From: Paenibacillus hemerocallicola
GTDB taxonomy: Bacteria; Bacillota; Bacilli; Paenibacillales; NBRC-103111
Direction: 5' to 3'
DNA: 64,000 bases
Assembly (NCBI RefSeq): GCF_006265175.1
Contig: NZ_VDCQ01000021.1
Location: 1-64,000 of the forward strand
A model generated the notes under the pieces. The model saw nothing but the letters and a program-made list of their open reading frames with translations. It was not told the DNA's origin and searched no databases. This document shows, in pieces, positions 17,506 to 26,245 of the stretch. The stretch's first letter is position 1, and the number at the start of each line of letters is the position of its first letter. The position numbers were made by a program, and so were the translations under genes.

Positions 17506-17720
17506 ACGGAGACGGCAAGAAGCGCGCCGGCATCGCGCCGGGCCTCGAAGTGGACATCGTGCTGAAGCAGGATCAGAGGACGGGCAAAACGACCCGGGGC
17601 ATCGTCAAGGACATCCTGACGAAATCCCCGGAGCATCCGCACGGAATCAAAGTGCGGCTCCAGGACGGACAAGTCGGCCGGGTGAAGCAGATCGTATCCG
17701 GCAAGCGCGACGAGCACTGA
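17493..17720 (+). CDS. ywbE: YwbE family protein
   Basis: A 75-residue protein. The block GLEVDIVLKQDQRTGKTTRGIVKDILT, then PHGIKVRLQDGQVGRVKQI, is the hallmark of the conserved Bacillales YwbE family of unknown function (a small KOW/SH3-like barrel by appearance). The start at 17493 has GGAG 7 nt upstream. An alternative ATG at 17502 overlaps the methyltransferase stop as ATGA. Either way it is translationally coupled to that gene. Confidence 0.87.
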   Translation: MREMNGDGKKRAGIAPGLEVDIVLKQDQRTGKTTRGIVKDILTKSPEHPHGIKVRLQDGQVGRVKQIVSGKRDEH

Positions 17721-17757
17721 CGGTTCGTCCGTCGAAATATCGAAAGGAGCTGGGCGG

Positions 17758-18390
17758 ATGAGTCTTGTCACACAGCTGTCTTCGCAGGTCGGAGACCGCA
17801 CGGAGGAAGCGAATCGGGCGGCGGCCGAGCGGTGCTTGGAGCATCCGGAGCTGCTGGGCGAAATAGCGGAGCCGCTGGCGGGGAAAGATGCGGCTCTGAT
17901 AGGGGACTGCGCGGAAGTGATGACCAAGGTGGCGGAACGGCGGCCTGCCCTGGTCGTACCCTATTTCGCTCAACTGACGGAGCTGCTATCCCATAAGACG
18001 ACGAGGGTGCGGTGGGAGGCAATGCATGCATTGGCGTTGATCGCGGAATTGGCGCCGGAACGCGCGGCAGCGCTGCTGCCGCGTCTGGAGCAGCTCATAC
18101 GAAAGGATCCCAGCACGATCGTGCGCGATTATGCGATAGACGCGCTTGGGCAGACGGCCAAAGCCGGGGCGGATTTGGCCCAACGATCGTACCCGCTGCT
18201 CCGGGAGGCGCTGACCGCATGGGAAGGCAAGCACGCTGGCAGAGCGTTGAACGGACTGCGCGAGGTAGTCGGACAAGCGCCCCGGCTGGCGCTCGAAGCG
18301 ATGCAGATCGGACACGACTATGCGGAGCACGCCAAGCCGACGGTGCGCAAAGCGGCCAAAGCGTTAGTGAAAGCGGCCGAACGGGCCTGA
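17758..18390 (+). CDS. HEAT-repeat protein
   Basis: A 210-residue all-helical protein. Successive ~35-residue helical pairs (VRWEAMHALALIAELAPERAAALLPRLEQLI, VRDYAIDALGQTAKAG and similar) are HEAT/armadillo repeats, a protein-interaction scaffold. AAGGAG lies 9 nt before the ATG. It sits between ywbE and a DinB gene. No enzymatic motif is seen and no specific partner can be named. Confidence 0.75.
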   Translation: MSLVTQLSSQVGDRTEEANRAAAERCLEHPELLGEIAEPLAGKDAALIGDCAEVMTKVAERRPALVVPYFAQLTELLSHKTTRVRWEAMHALALIAELAPERAAALLPRLEQLIRKDPSTIVRDYAIDALGQTAKAGADLAQRSYPLLREALTAWEGKHAGRALNGLREVVGQAPRLALEAMQIGHDYAEHAKPTVRKAAKALVKAAERA

Positions 18391-18440
18391 TTAAGGAGGT
18401 GCGGCGCCTGTTGGCGGGCGGCGACAACAAAAGGAGCGAG

Positions 18441-18980
18441 ATGAGGATGAATCTGCGTAAACCCGAGCTTGCGGAATACCCTAACCACTTTGCCCCGTAT
18501 ATCGGCCTGGTGCCGGAAGGCGATCTGACGGAATTGCTGAAAGGACAGACGGAGCATGCGCTTCGGCTATTTGGCTCGATCCGCGAGGAGGACGGTCTGT
18601 ATCGGTATGCGCCGGAGAAATGGAGCGTCAAGCAGCTGCTCGGGCACGTGACCGATACGGAACGCGTCATGAGCTACCGGATGTTATGCGCGGCGAGAGG
18701 AGACGCTTCTCCGCTTCCGGGCTTCGACGAGAACGATTACGTGCGTAATGCGGCATTCGAACGGTTATCGTTGACGAGCCTGCTCGAAGGCTTCGCCGCG
18801 GTACGCCAAGCGACGCTTTCCTTGATCGCGAGCTTGCCGGAGGAAGCTTGGGAGAGAAACGCCGTCGTCAACGGCAATGCCGTTACCGCTCGAGCATTGG
18901 CGTATGTTATAGCGGGTCATGAGCTTCACCACGGTGTCGTGCTGCAAAATCGTTATGCGGCGGTCCTCTCCAAGCCGTAA
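18441..18980 (+). CDS. DinB superfamily protein
   Basis: A 179-residue four-helix-bundle protein of the DinB/YfiT type. It has the three metal-ligand histidines in characteristic places: HVTDTERVM in helix 2 and HELHHG near the C-terminus. Such proteins bind a divalent metal, and some transfer bacillithiol or mycothiol. AAGGAG is 4 nt from the ATG at 18441 and 10 nt from the one at 18447, so either start is possible. It ends the methyltransferase-ywbE-HEAT cluster. Confidence 0.82.
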   Translation: MRMNLRKPELAEYPNHFAPYIGLVPEGDLTELLKGQTEHALRLFGSIREEDGLYRYAPEKWSVKQLLGHVTDTERVMSYRMLCAARGDASPLPGFDENDYVRNAAFERLSLTSLLEGFAAVRQATLSLIASLPEEAWERNAVVNGNAVTARALAYVIAGHELHHGVVLQNRYAAVLSKP

Positions 18981-19033
18981 CCAACCATCGTTGGCGCAAA
19001 AGAAAAGCCGTCGTCTGCCGGACATCGAGTCCG

Positions 19034-19507
19034 TTACAGATCGGCGGCTTTCGTTTCCGCTTTCGTGCCCATCCGCACCGAAGCCCAGACGGCTTCCAGC
19101 CCGCGCGAGATTTGCAAGGCGGCCAACAACCCCATCAGGGAGGCGCATACGAAAACGGGCAGCGTCCAGACGGCAGGCAGCGGGGCGAAGAACGGAATGA
19201 GCGACACGGCCAGTATCGGGGCCGCCTGGATCCGAATGAGCTGGATGGCGGCGATCGTCAGGATGCAAGTCAGCAGAAACGCGAGAGGGCCCGGGCTCAT
19301 CGCGTGAAGGAGGCTGCCCGCCGCGGAAGCGGAGACTGCCGCCGTCACGACTTTGGCAGACTCGTTTTTGCTCAGGCTGCGGCTGATGAAGAAATAGCTG
19401 AAGGCGCCCAAGGTCGGGTAGAAGCACATTTTCAAAATGCCGAAATGCGAGGACAGCCAGTAAGCAGCGAGCAAGTAGCAGCAAATGACGGCGGATTTGA
19501 TCCACAT
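19034..19507 (-). CDS. HPP-family membrane protein
   Basis: A 157-residue, very hydrophobic protein with about four to five membrane helices. The phrases FYPTLGAFSYFFISRS and RIQAAPILAVSLIPFFAP match the arrangement of HPP-domain proteins (some of which transport nitrite in phototrophs). GGAGG lies about 14 nt from the ATG, which is rather far. It is monocistronic and convergent with the DinB gene; an imperfect inverted repeat AAAGCCG...CGGCTTT (19013-19052) spans its end. The function is unassigned. Confidence 0.6.
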   Translation of the reverse strand: MWIKSAVICCYLLAAYWLSSHFGILKMCFYPTLGAFSYFFISRSLSKNESAKVVTAAVSASAAGSLLHAMSPGPLAFLLTCILTIAAIQLIRIQAAPILAVSLIPFFAPLPAVWTLPVFVCASLMGLLAALQISRGLEAVWASVRMGTKAETKAADL

Positions 19508-19707
19508 AAGTTTGTATTGTTCCTCCGGATTTCATATGTAAAGTAAGTCCATCGTATTTGACGGAAATAGTCATCGGGGCTAATTGTAATGCAGAGGCAA
19601 GTTCCCGGTCAAGGGAAAAATCCAACGGCAGGATCTGCAAAAAAAACGGCGACAGCATGATCCGCATACAAGCCGGGGCCTTTTGATGGGCACAACGTGT
19701 GGCCGTA

Positions 19708-19897
19708 AATAGAGGAACTGGGTTCCGTTATTGCCTCCATTTCCGCTTCACGCTTGAAGATAGCGGAACAGGCTTCCGCTATCTCGATCTTTCGGGGGGA
19801 AAATAGGCAGTGGACTGCGGAATAGCGGAGCGGTTTTCCTTTATTTTGCAAACAATAGGGGAACCTGGGCAATAGCATACGTCGGTTCCGCTATTGT
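19708..19897. repeat. Palindromic GGAAC repeat cluster A (4 units)
   Basis: Four short inverted repeats lie in a 650-bp gene-free gap (19508-20154). They are AATAGAGGAAC-tgg-GTTCCGTTATT (19708-19732), a perfect GATAGCGGAA-N5-TTCCGCTATC (19759-19783), AATAGCGGA...TTCCTTTATT (19821-19845), and one with a longer loop (19852-19897). They share a consensus with clusters at 55.3 and 58.1 kb. The rest of the gap shows no convincing gene. Confidence 0.75.
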
Positions 19898-20090
19898 ATG
19901 AATTCGCGGTCCCGCAAGCGTCGGCGAAGGCAGGCAGCCTTCCCTGATCATGCGGTACATACACTTTCTTCGCACCGCCCGCAACCTCCCAGCGCACGGT
20001 GTTTCGCTGCATGGCGGCGGTTGGTCGATCATCTGTGCACGGGAATGATGCTGGGCGCAACAAAATCCGGACAACAAAATCAATACACAA

Positions 20091-20134
20091 AGCCCCTTGG
20101 CCGGGAACTGAATCGTTCCCGGACTTGAGGGGCT
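20091..20134 (-). terminator. Large stem-loop after the heterodimeric ABC operon
   Basis: AGCCCC-TTGG-CCGGGAAC pairs with GTTCCCGG-ACTTGA-GGGGCT around a 6-nt loop. The A-rich flank on the left gives a modest T tract when read on the minus strand. It lies 20 bp after the stop of the last ABC gene. Confidence 0.7.
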
Positions 20135-20154
20135 CGCGGTGCTGTCCGCTGCTC

Positions 20155-22035
20155 CTACCCGACCCGTTTGAATTGGCTCGTGTACAACTCGTAATAGAAG
20201 CCTCGGCGTTCCAGCAGCTCGTGATGGGTTCCGCGTTCGATAATTTCCCCGCCATTGATGACGAGAATTTGGTCCGCCTCGCGGATCGTGCTCAGCCGGT
20301 GCGCGATGACGAAGCTGGTCCGGCCTTGCATGAGCGATTTCATCGCTTCCTGGATATGCATTTCCGTACGCGTGTCGACGCTGCTCGTCGCTTCGTCGAG
20401 AATGAGGATGGCCGGGTCGGCGAGAATAGCCCGCGCGATCGTAATCAACTGTCGCTGGCCTTGGCTCAGGTTGCCGCCTTCCGCGGACAGCAACGTGTCG
20501 TAGCCGCTCGGCAGCTTGCGGATGAAGGTGTCGGCATTGGCCAGCCTGCCGGCCGCTTCGATTTGCTCGTCGGTGGCGTCGAGACGGCCGTACCGTATAT
20601 TTTCGCGAATCGTATCCGAGAACAAGTATGCGTCCTGCAGCACGATGCCGAGCTGTCCGCGCAGCCGGTTTTTGTCCCATTCCCGCAGATCGTCCCCGTC
20701 GATCGTAACATTGCCTTGATCGATATCGTAGAAGCGGGTGAGCAGGTTGACGATGGTCGTTTTCCCCGCTCCCGTAGGTCCGACCAAGGCGATGGTGTCC
20801 CCCGGCTTGGCCGTCAAGGTGACGTTTTTCAATACGGGAACGCCTTCCTTGTAGGAGAAAGTGACGTTGTCGAAGCGGACCTCGCCGCGGATCGGCTTGT
20901 CGATGGCGCTCTGACGGCCATCGTCGTATTCGGTGCCGGTATCCATAATTTCGAAGACGCGCTCCGCTCCCGCGATAGCGGACTGGATCATATTGAATTG
21001 GTTGGCCAGATCGTTGATCGGCCGCGTAAACTGCCGGGAGTAGTTCATGAAGCTGACGACGACGCCGATCGTAGTGAAGTCGCGGATGGCCATCCAGCCC
21101 CCGATCGCGGCGATCAGCGCGAAGCTGAAATTGTTGATGACGTTGTTCACCGGGCCCATAAAGCCGGACAATATTTGCGCCCGGATGCCGACGTTCCGCA
21201 GCTGCTCGTTGTGCGACTGAAATTCCTCGAGCGCTTTTTGCTCCCTATGGAACGATTTGACGACCTTTTGTCCGGTAACCGTTTCCTCGATATAGCCGTT
21301 CAGCTCTCCGAGATGACGCTGCTGCGCCGTAAAATGGCTGCGGGTGCGCTTGGCGATCTGTCCCGTAACGAACATCGTCAGCGGAATGGTGACGAGGCTG
21401 ACGAGCGTCAGCCAAACGTTCAGCCCCAGCATGAGCGTGAGCGAGCCGATTATGGTAAGGACGCTATTGATGAGCTGCGACAAGCTTTGATTGAGCGAAT
21501 TGGATACATTCTCGATGTCGTTCGTCGTCCGGCTCATCAGCTCGCCGTGCGTCCGGCTGTCGAAGAAGCGCAACGGCAGCTTCTGCAGATGCTCGAACAT
21601 GTCGCGCCGCATTTCGCGCACCGTTCGCTGGGATACGCCCGCCATCACGTAGGCCTGAATCCAACCCATGGCCGTGCTAAGCACGTAGACGGCGAGCAGC
21701 GTACAGCACAACCAGACGAGACCGTCGTAGTCCCTCGGAATAATATATAGATCGATTGCGCGCCCGAGCAGGTAGGGGCCGATCAAAGCGAGTCCCGAGC
21801 TGAGCGCGGTCAGGACGAATACCGCGACAAGTCCCGCCCGCTGCCGGCCGATATAGCCCCACAGCCGTTTGAGCGTCGGACCGAGCCGTTTCGGACGCAC
21901 CTTCGGCATCATGCCGCGGGCGCCGTGACCCGGACCGCCGCCCATTCCCATCGGGCCCGGTCCCCCCATCGGCGCCATCGGCTGAGACTGCGGCCGAGTT
22001 GGAGGGGCATCGTTTGAATTATGCGATTCCGCCAT
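20155..22035 (-). CDS. ABC exporter subunit with consensus ATPase (heterodimer partner 2)
   Basis: A 626-residue fused permease-ATPase. A ~45-residue Pro/Gly/Met-rich N-terminal tail precedes the six-helix domain. The nucleotide-binding domain has Walker A GPTGAGKTT and Walker B LILDEATSSVD with the catalytic Glu, but a modified signature LSQGQ in place of LSGGQ. It overlaps the upstream ABC gene by 17 bp, with AAGGAGG upstream of its ATG. The degenerate signature here and the Glu-to-Asp change in its partner place both changes in one ATP site, as in BmrCD and TM287/288. It is probably a multidrug exporter. Confidence 0.87.
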   Translation of the reverse strand: MAESHNSNDAPPTRPQSQPMAPMGGPGPMGMGGGPGHGARGMMPKVRPKRLGPTLKRLWGYIGRQRAGLVAVFVLTALSSGLALIGPYLLGRAIDLYIIPRDYDGLVWLCCTLLAVYVLSTAMGWIQAYVMAGVSQRTVREMRRDMFEHLQKLPLRFFDSRTHGELMSRTTNDIENVSNSLNQSLSQLINSVLTIIGSLTLMLGLNVWLTLVSLVTIPLTMFVTGQIAKRTRSHFTAQQRHLGELNGYIEETVTGQKVVKSFHREQKALEEFQSHNEQLRNVGIRAQILSGFMGPVNNVINNFSFALIAAIGGWMAIRDFTTIGVVVSFMNYSRQFTRPINDLANQFNMIQSAIAGAERVFEIMDTGTEYDDGRQSAIDKPIRGEVRFDNVTFSYKEGVPVLKNVTLTAKPGDTIALVGPTGAGKTTIVNLLTRFYDIDQGNVTIDGDDLREWDKNRLRGQLGIVLQDAYLFSDTIRENIRYGRLDATDEQIEAAGRLANADTFIRKLPSGYDTLLSAEGGNLSQGQRQLITIARAILADPAILILDEATSSVDTRTEMHIQEAMKSLMQGRTSFVIAHRLSTIREADQILVINGGEIIERGTHHELLERRGFYYELYTSQFKRVG

Positions 22036-23776
22036 GGCTCAATTCCTCCTTCCCGAGCTGGGACTCGTAAATGTCCTGATAGACGGCGCAAGTCCTCATT
22101 AATTCGTCATGCGTGCCGATTGCCGCGATCCGTCCTTCTTCCATGACGATAATGCGGTCGGCGTCCATGACCGAAGAAATGCGCTGGGCGATGACGATCG
22201 TCGTACTGGCGCTCATGAGCTCCTTCAGTGCACGCTGGATACGCGATTCCGTCCCGAGATCGACGGCGCTCGTGCTGTCGTCCAGGACGAGAATCGACGG
22301 ACGGGCAAGCAGCGCGCGGGCGATCGACACCCTCTGCTTCTGCCCGCCGGACAGATTGACCCCGCGCTGTCCGATAATCGCGTCGTAGCCGTCCGGCATC
22401 CGCGAAATAAATTCGTGGGCTTGCGCCGCGCGGGAAGCCTCCTCGACTTCTTCCTGCGACGCCTCCGGCCTGCCGAAGCGGATATTGTCCCGTACCGTAC
22501 CGCTGAACAATATGGCTTGCTGGAGCACCATCGTCACTTGGCGGCGCAGATGCTCCAGCCGGATTTGGCGAATATCGACGCCGTCGATCCGGATGGAGCC
22601 TTCCGACACTTCGTATAGGCGGGAGATAAGGTTGACGAGCGTCGACTTGCCCGACCCCGTAGAGCCGAGAATGGCGACCGTTTGCCCGGGTTCGGCCGTA
22701 AAGCTGATGTCCTTCAGCTCGTATTCGTCCCGCCCGGCATCGTACCTGAACGAGACGCGGTCGAATTCGATCCGTCCGGCGCGGATCACGCCGGTCTCGG
22801 CGTCGTCGGCATCGCGAATTTCCGTCTCCGTCTCCAGCACTTCGCGGATCCGGTCGCCCGACGCCTTCGCCCGCGAGACGGACACCATCATCATGCCGAC
22901 CATGAGCAGGGAAGAGAGCAGCTGGGTCACGTAGTTGATAAAAGCGATCAAGTCGCCGATCTGCAGCGAATTGTTCCAGTTGAGGCCGGCGCCGAACCAT
23001 AGAACGGCGACGATGCTCGCATTCATGATAAACATCATGATAGGCATGTTGATGGCGACGATACGCGATGCTTTTACCGCTATTTCCGTGAAATCGCCAT
23101 TCGCTTTGCCGAAACGGCTGTTCTCGTATGCGGAACGGACAAATGCTTTAACGACGCGGATGCCTGACAAATTTTCCTGAAGCACGGTGTTGACGCCGTC
23201 GAGCTTGTTCTGCACTTTGGAGAACAACGGGAAGGATGAGCGGATCAAGAAATATTGGGTGACGAACAGCACCGGCATCGCCACGACGAGAATGATCGCA
23301 AGCTTGGGACTGAGCATAAAGGCCATGATGCAGCTCCCGATCGCGAGAAACGGAGACCGTACCAGGATGCGCAGCGTCATCTGGACCAGATTCTGCATCT
23401 GCACGACATCGTTCGTCAGCCTCGTGACCAGCGACCCGGCCTGGAAACGATCCAGGTTGCGGAAAGAAAACGATTGCACTTTGCCGAACACGTCTTTGCG
23501 CAAATCCGCGCCGAAGTGCTGCGAGGCGATGCTCGAGTAGACCGTGCAGCCGATCCCGCCTACGAGCCCGATTACGGCTACTCCGAGCATGAGCAATCCG
23601 GTATTGCGGATATAGGACAAGTCGCCCGTCATGACGCCATTGTTGACGATGTCGGCCATCAGCTTCGGCTGCAGCAGGTCCATGAACACCTCGACAAGCA
23701 TAAGCAGGGGGGCGAGCAGCACAGGGAGCCAGTAAGGCTTTAAATAATCAATCCATCTTATTCGCGTTCGCGGCAT
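22019..23776 (-). CDS. ABC exporter subunit with degenerate Walker B (heterodimer partner 1)
   Basis: A 585-residue fused permease-ATPase with Walker A GSTGSGKST, an intact signature LSGGQKQRVSIARA, and Walker B ILVLDDSTSAVD, where Asp replaces the catalytic Glu. This is the mark of the non-hydrolysing site in asymmetric exporters. Its reading frame overlaps the end of the MarR gene by 29 bp and has GGAGGAG before the ATG. It forms an operon with the MarR regulator and the second ABC gene, which argues for drug-induced expression. Confidence 0.87.
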   Translation of the reverse strand: MPRTRIRWIDYLKPYWLPVLLAPLLMLVEVFMDLLQPKLMADIVNNGVMTGDLSYIRNTGLLMLGVAVIGLVGGIGCTVYSSIASQHFGADLRKDVFGKVQSFSFRNLDRFQAGSLVTRLTNDVVQMQNLVQMTLRILVRSPFLAIGSCIMAFMLSPKLAIILVVAMPVLFVTQYFLIRSSFPLFSKVQNKLDGVNTVLQENLSGIRVVKAFVRSAYENSRFGKANGDFTEIAVKASRIVAINMPIMMFIMNASIVAVLWFGAGLNWNNSLQIGDLIAFINYVTQLLSSLLMVGMMMVSVSRAKASGDRIREVLETETEIRDADDAETGVIRAGRIEFDRVSFRYDAGRDEYELKDISFTAEPGQTVAILGSTGSGKSTLVNLISRLYEVSEGSIRIDGVDIRQIRLEHLRRQVTMVLQQAILFSGTVRDNIRFGRPEASQEEVEEASRAAQAHEFISRMPDGYDAIIGQRGVNLSGGQKQRVSIARALLARPSILVLDDSTSAVDLGTESRIQRALKELMSASTTIVIAQRISSVMDADRIIVMEEGRIAAIGTHDELMRTCAVYQDIYESQLGKEELSHGGIA

Positions 23777-24248
23777 GATTCGGCTCCTCCTTCGTTTGCC
23801 GGCTAATGATATGCTCGACCTTCTTCACATTATCGAACATGTGCAGCAGCAGGCGCCGCAACAGCATCTTCTCCTCCGGCGTTACGCCTTCGAACACATA
23901 CTCTTCGCTCGTATGCAGCGCGGCCCGTACCTCGTCGACCGCCGCCCGTCCTTTATCCGTCAAAAATACGCGCGAAACGCGCTGGTCGTCGGGGTCGGCC
24001 CGCCGTTCGACGTGGCCGTTCTTGACCATCCGGTTCAGCATGACGGTGAGGGTGGCGGGCTTGACCCGCATCCGCTTGGCGAGCTCGCTTTGGCGAAGCC
24101 CGTCAGTCCTCGACAGCTCGAATAAAACCGGAGGCTGGCCGGGATGGACGTCCTGATCCTTCAGCATGAGATGGGAATTGTAATGATGCTGCCGCATAAT
24201 GCCGGCCATCATGCGCATAAGGGACGTCTCGGCCGATTTCGGCTCCAT
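23748..24248 (-). CDS. MarR-family repressor of the ABC operon
   Basis: A 166-residue winged-helix MarR protein (RQSELAKRMRVKPATLTVMLNRMVKNGHVERRADPDDQRVSRVFLTDKG contains the recognition helix and the wing with the DxR motif). The ATG at 24248 is 9 nt from AAGGA; the in-frame ATG at 24254 is only 3 nt away and less likely. It is first in the operon with the heterodimeric exporter and probably represses it through the dyad at 24267-24278. The inducer is unknown. Confidence 0.85.
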   Translation of the reverse strand: MEPKSAETSLMRMMAGIMRQHHYNSHLMLKDQDVHPGQPPVLFELSRTDGLRQSELAKRMRVKPATLTVMLNRMVKNGHVERRADPDDQRVSRVFLTDKGRAAVDEVRAALHTSEEYVFEGVTPEEKMLLRRLLLHMFDNVKKVEHIISRQTKEEPNHAANANKMD

Positions 24249-24266
24249 AAGCATCCATCCTTTTCG

Positions 24267-24278
24267 TTAGTCGGCTAA
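24267..24278. promoter_or_regulatory. MarR operator candidate
   Basis: TTAGTCGGCTAA is a near-perfect 12-bp palindrome (TTAG-N4-CTAA) located 19 bp upstream of the MarR start, overlapping the leader. Another CTAATTTAATAATAG string follows. Position fits autoregulation. Confidence 0.5.
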
Positions 24279-24412
24279 TTTAATAATAGAGTAAGCGGAT
24301 TGGGGAAAGGTGTCAATATGCATTTCATCGGATCTTGCGGCGGCTTGCTTTCTTGAGAGGTGTCCGACATAATAGCTATAAAAAAAGCATCTGCGGGAGG
24401 TATCGCAAAGCA

Positions 24413-25471
24413 ATGAGCGAAGCGGAAGCGAATAAGGAAGCGAATAAGGAAGAGTGGCGACGGCTGTTTGAAGCCGCAATCAAGTTTAAACGGCAAGGCA
24501 GCTGGCAATGGATGAACAATGATGATTATTTTGCCGTAACGGACCCCGGGACGGGGGAGCTCGGCTACTGCGTCGTGCTGGGCGGAGGCGGGATGGAATA
24601 CGGCCTCAATGTGTATACCGGGCCGACAGCGGGCGCTCTTCTTCAGGAATTGAGCGGCGCGGGCGAGCATTTCGAGGAAGACAGCGAAGAACGGATGCAT
24701 AGTACGCAGGCGATCTCCGTAACCTTCGAGGATCGGGATGAATTGGACAAGGAAGATTTGGGCTTGATTCGCGAGCTGGGCTATAAATTCCGCGGCTCCC
24801 GCGAATGGCCGCAGTTCCGCGATTATAAACCGGGCTTCGCGTCCTGGGGATTGAACAAGGGACAGGTCCTGTTCCTGACCCATGCGCTTGAACAAGCCTT
24901 TCTGGTCGCGGAGCGGCTTCGCGTTAACGAAGAGCTTTTTTTCGAGCATGACGAAATGGAGCATGGAACCGGGGAGAAGCGATTGCATCGTGTGCCGCAA
25001 AGCACGGAAAACGGCATCGTTTGGCGGGATGAATGGCTGCCGTGGCATGTCGAAAGCTTAAAAACGGAGCCGTATGAATATTCCGATGAACTGAGACTCA
25101 AGCAATGCAAAAAAAATATCAAAAAATCCGATGAAGTTTGGGAAACCGACTTCAGCTATGCCTATATGACGATAGGCGACAAAGGAGAGAGGCCGTACTA
25201 TCCGCGTCTGTGTCTATGGGTAGACGGCAGGAGTACGATGATTATGGATGTCCAACTGGGACCACATCCGGACTGCCGGGAACTGTACGTGGAGCAAATG
25301 CTCAGGCTGCTGGAGAAGGGAAACCGCAAGCCGGCGAAAATCATGGTCGGCTCTCGGAAGGCGTTTTTGGCTTTGAAGAACAGTGCGGAGAATATCGGCA
25401 TCCAGATCGAGTTTAACCCTTATATACCGGCCTTATTGGAAGCAAAGGAAGCTATCAACCATGGCATGTAG
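24413..25471 (+). CDS. Conserved hypothetical protein (DUF7309/DUF6930-like)
   Basis: A 352-residue soluble protein with no signal peptide. The N-terminal part (YFAVTDPGTGELGYCVVLGGGGMEYGLNVYTGP) and the C-terminal part (RPYYPRLCLWVDGRSTMIMDVQLGPHPD) resemble two adjacent domains of unknown function seen together in Paenibacillus proteins. The family names are from memory and uncertain. GGGAGG lies 12 nt before the ATG at 24413; the longer open frame from 24335 has no ribosome site. It is divergent from the MarR operon. No catalytic motif is recognised. Confidence 0.6.
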   Translation: MSEAEANKEANKEEWRRLFEAAIKFKRQGSWQWMNNDDYFAVTDPGTGELGYCVVLGGGGMEYGLNVYTGPTAGALLQELSGAGEHFEEDSEERMHSTQAISVTFEDRDELDKEDLGLIRELGYKFRGSREWPQFRDYKPGFASWGLNKGQVLFLTHALEQAFLVAERLRVNEELFFEHDEMEHGTGEKRLHRVPQSTENGIVWRDEWLPWHVESLKTEPYEYSDELRLKQCKKNIKKSDEVWETDFSYAYMTIGDKGERPYYPRLCLWVDGRSTMIMDVQLGPHPDCRELYVEQMLRLLEKGNRKPAKIMVGSRKAFLALKNSAENIGIQIEFNPYIPALLEAKEAINHGM

Positions 25472-25647
25472 CATTTCGGAGGCCTAATATGCAGGATAAC
25501 TATCCGCGTTTTTTCCGGGCTCGAGGTCCACAATAATTGTCAAGCGCCTCCGGTCGGGCATAACTGGCAAGGTTGAAGTCGGCTTACGGCGGGAGTAAGA
25601 TAAGAGGGTAGCCATTCGTTTTTGTACGGAACACGGAGGTGTTCGGG

Positions 25648-26157
25648 GTGAGCACATTGTCGATTCCCCAAATCGCGCCGGTGGCGATAGCCTTGATCGG
25701 CGGCATTGCGGTCATCGCGGTACGGCTGAAGGCATCGGCCAAGCCGACTTCGCTCAAGAAAATATTAATGCCGCCGCTCGGCATGTCGACCGGCTTCGCC
25801 ATGTTTCTGTTTCCCTTTACGCATATTCCTTGGCTGTGGGCGGCCGCCGCGCTGTTGGCCGGAGCTTTGTTGTTCTCGTATCCGCTCATCTGGTCCTCCA
25901 AGTTCGAAATCCGCGACGGGGACATTTACTTGGTGCGTTCCAAAGCATTCGTATTCATGATCATCGGGCTGCTAGTCGTTCGCCTGCTGCTGCACGATCT
26001 TGTCGAGCGGGCGGTCAGCATCCCGCAGACCGGGGCTCTCTTCTTTCTGCTCGCCTTCGGCATGATCGTGCCATGGCGTCTAGCGATGGCGCGCCGCTAC
26101 CGGGCCAAGCTCGACAGCTTGGCAGGGCGGGGAAGCGAAGCCGGCGGCGTAGCTTGA
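25648..26157 (+). CDS. ccdC: CcdC family membrane protein
   Basis: A 169-residue protein with about five membrane helices. The blocks PPLGMSTGFAMFLFP, FSYPLIWSSKFEIRDGDIYLVRSKAF and VSIPQTGALFFLLAFGMIVPWRLAMA match the Bacillus CcdC family, named for its place near cytochrome c biogenesis genes but not proven essential for that process. Start chosen at GTG 25648, 7 nt after GGAGGT; the GTG at 25639 lies inside the ribosome site. It is monocistronic with a terminator directly after the stop. Confidence 0.8.
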   Translation: MSTLSIPQIAPVAIALIGGIAVIAVRLKASAKPTSLKKILMPPLGMSTGFAMFLFPFTHIPWLWAAAALLAGALLFSYPLIWSSKFEIRDGDIYLVRSKAFVFMIIGLLVVRLLLHDLVERAVSIPQTGALFFLLAFGMIVPWRLAMARRYRAKLDSLAGRGSEAGGVA

Positions 26158-26167
26158 ACGGATCGGC

Positions 26168-26212
26168 AAAACCCGCATTCATGGCCTTTGGAGGCCGTGG
26201 TGCGGGTTTTTA
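26168..26212 (+). terminator. Intrinsic terminator after ccdC
   Basis: The perfect 10-bp outer stem AAAACCCGCA/TGCGGGTTTT encloses an inner GGCC/GGCC pairing. A run of T follows. It probably also serves the convergent fnr gene. Confidence 0.85.
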
Positions 26213-26245
26213 TCGTTACGGCAATTGCGGAGGCATGTGGGCCGC

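Noticed and set aside
16770-17720. 316-codon frame spanning the methyltransferase
   Set aside because: Only its last 75 codons (YwbE) are real. The rest is an out-of-frame reading of the methyltransferase gene.
19999-21750. 583-codon open frame antisense to the ABC exporter
   Set aside because: Shadow of a GC-rich gene. The composition is rich in Arg/Asp/Val with no recognisable domain.
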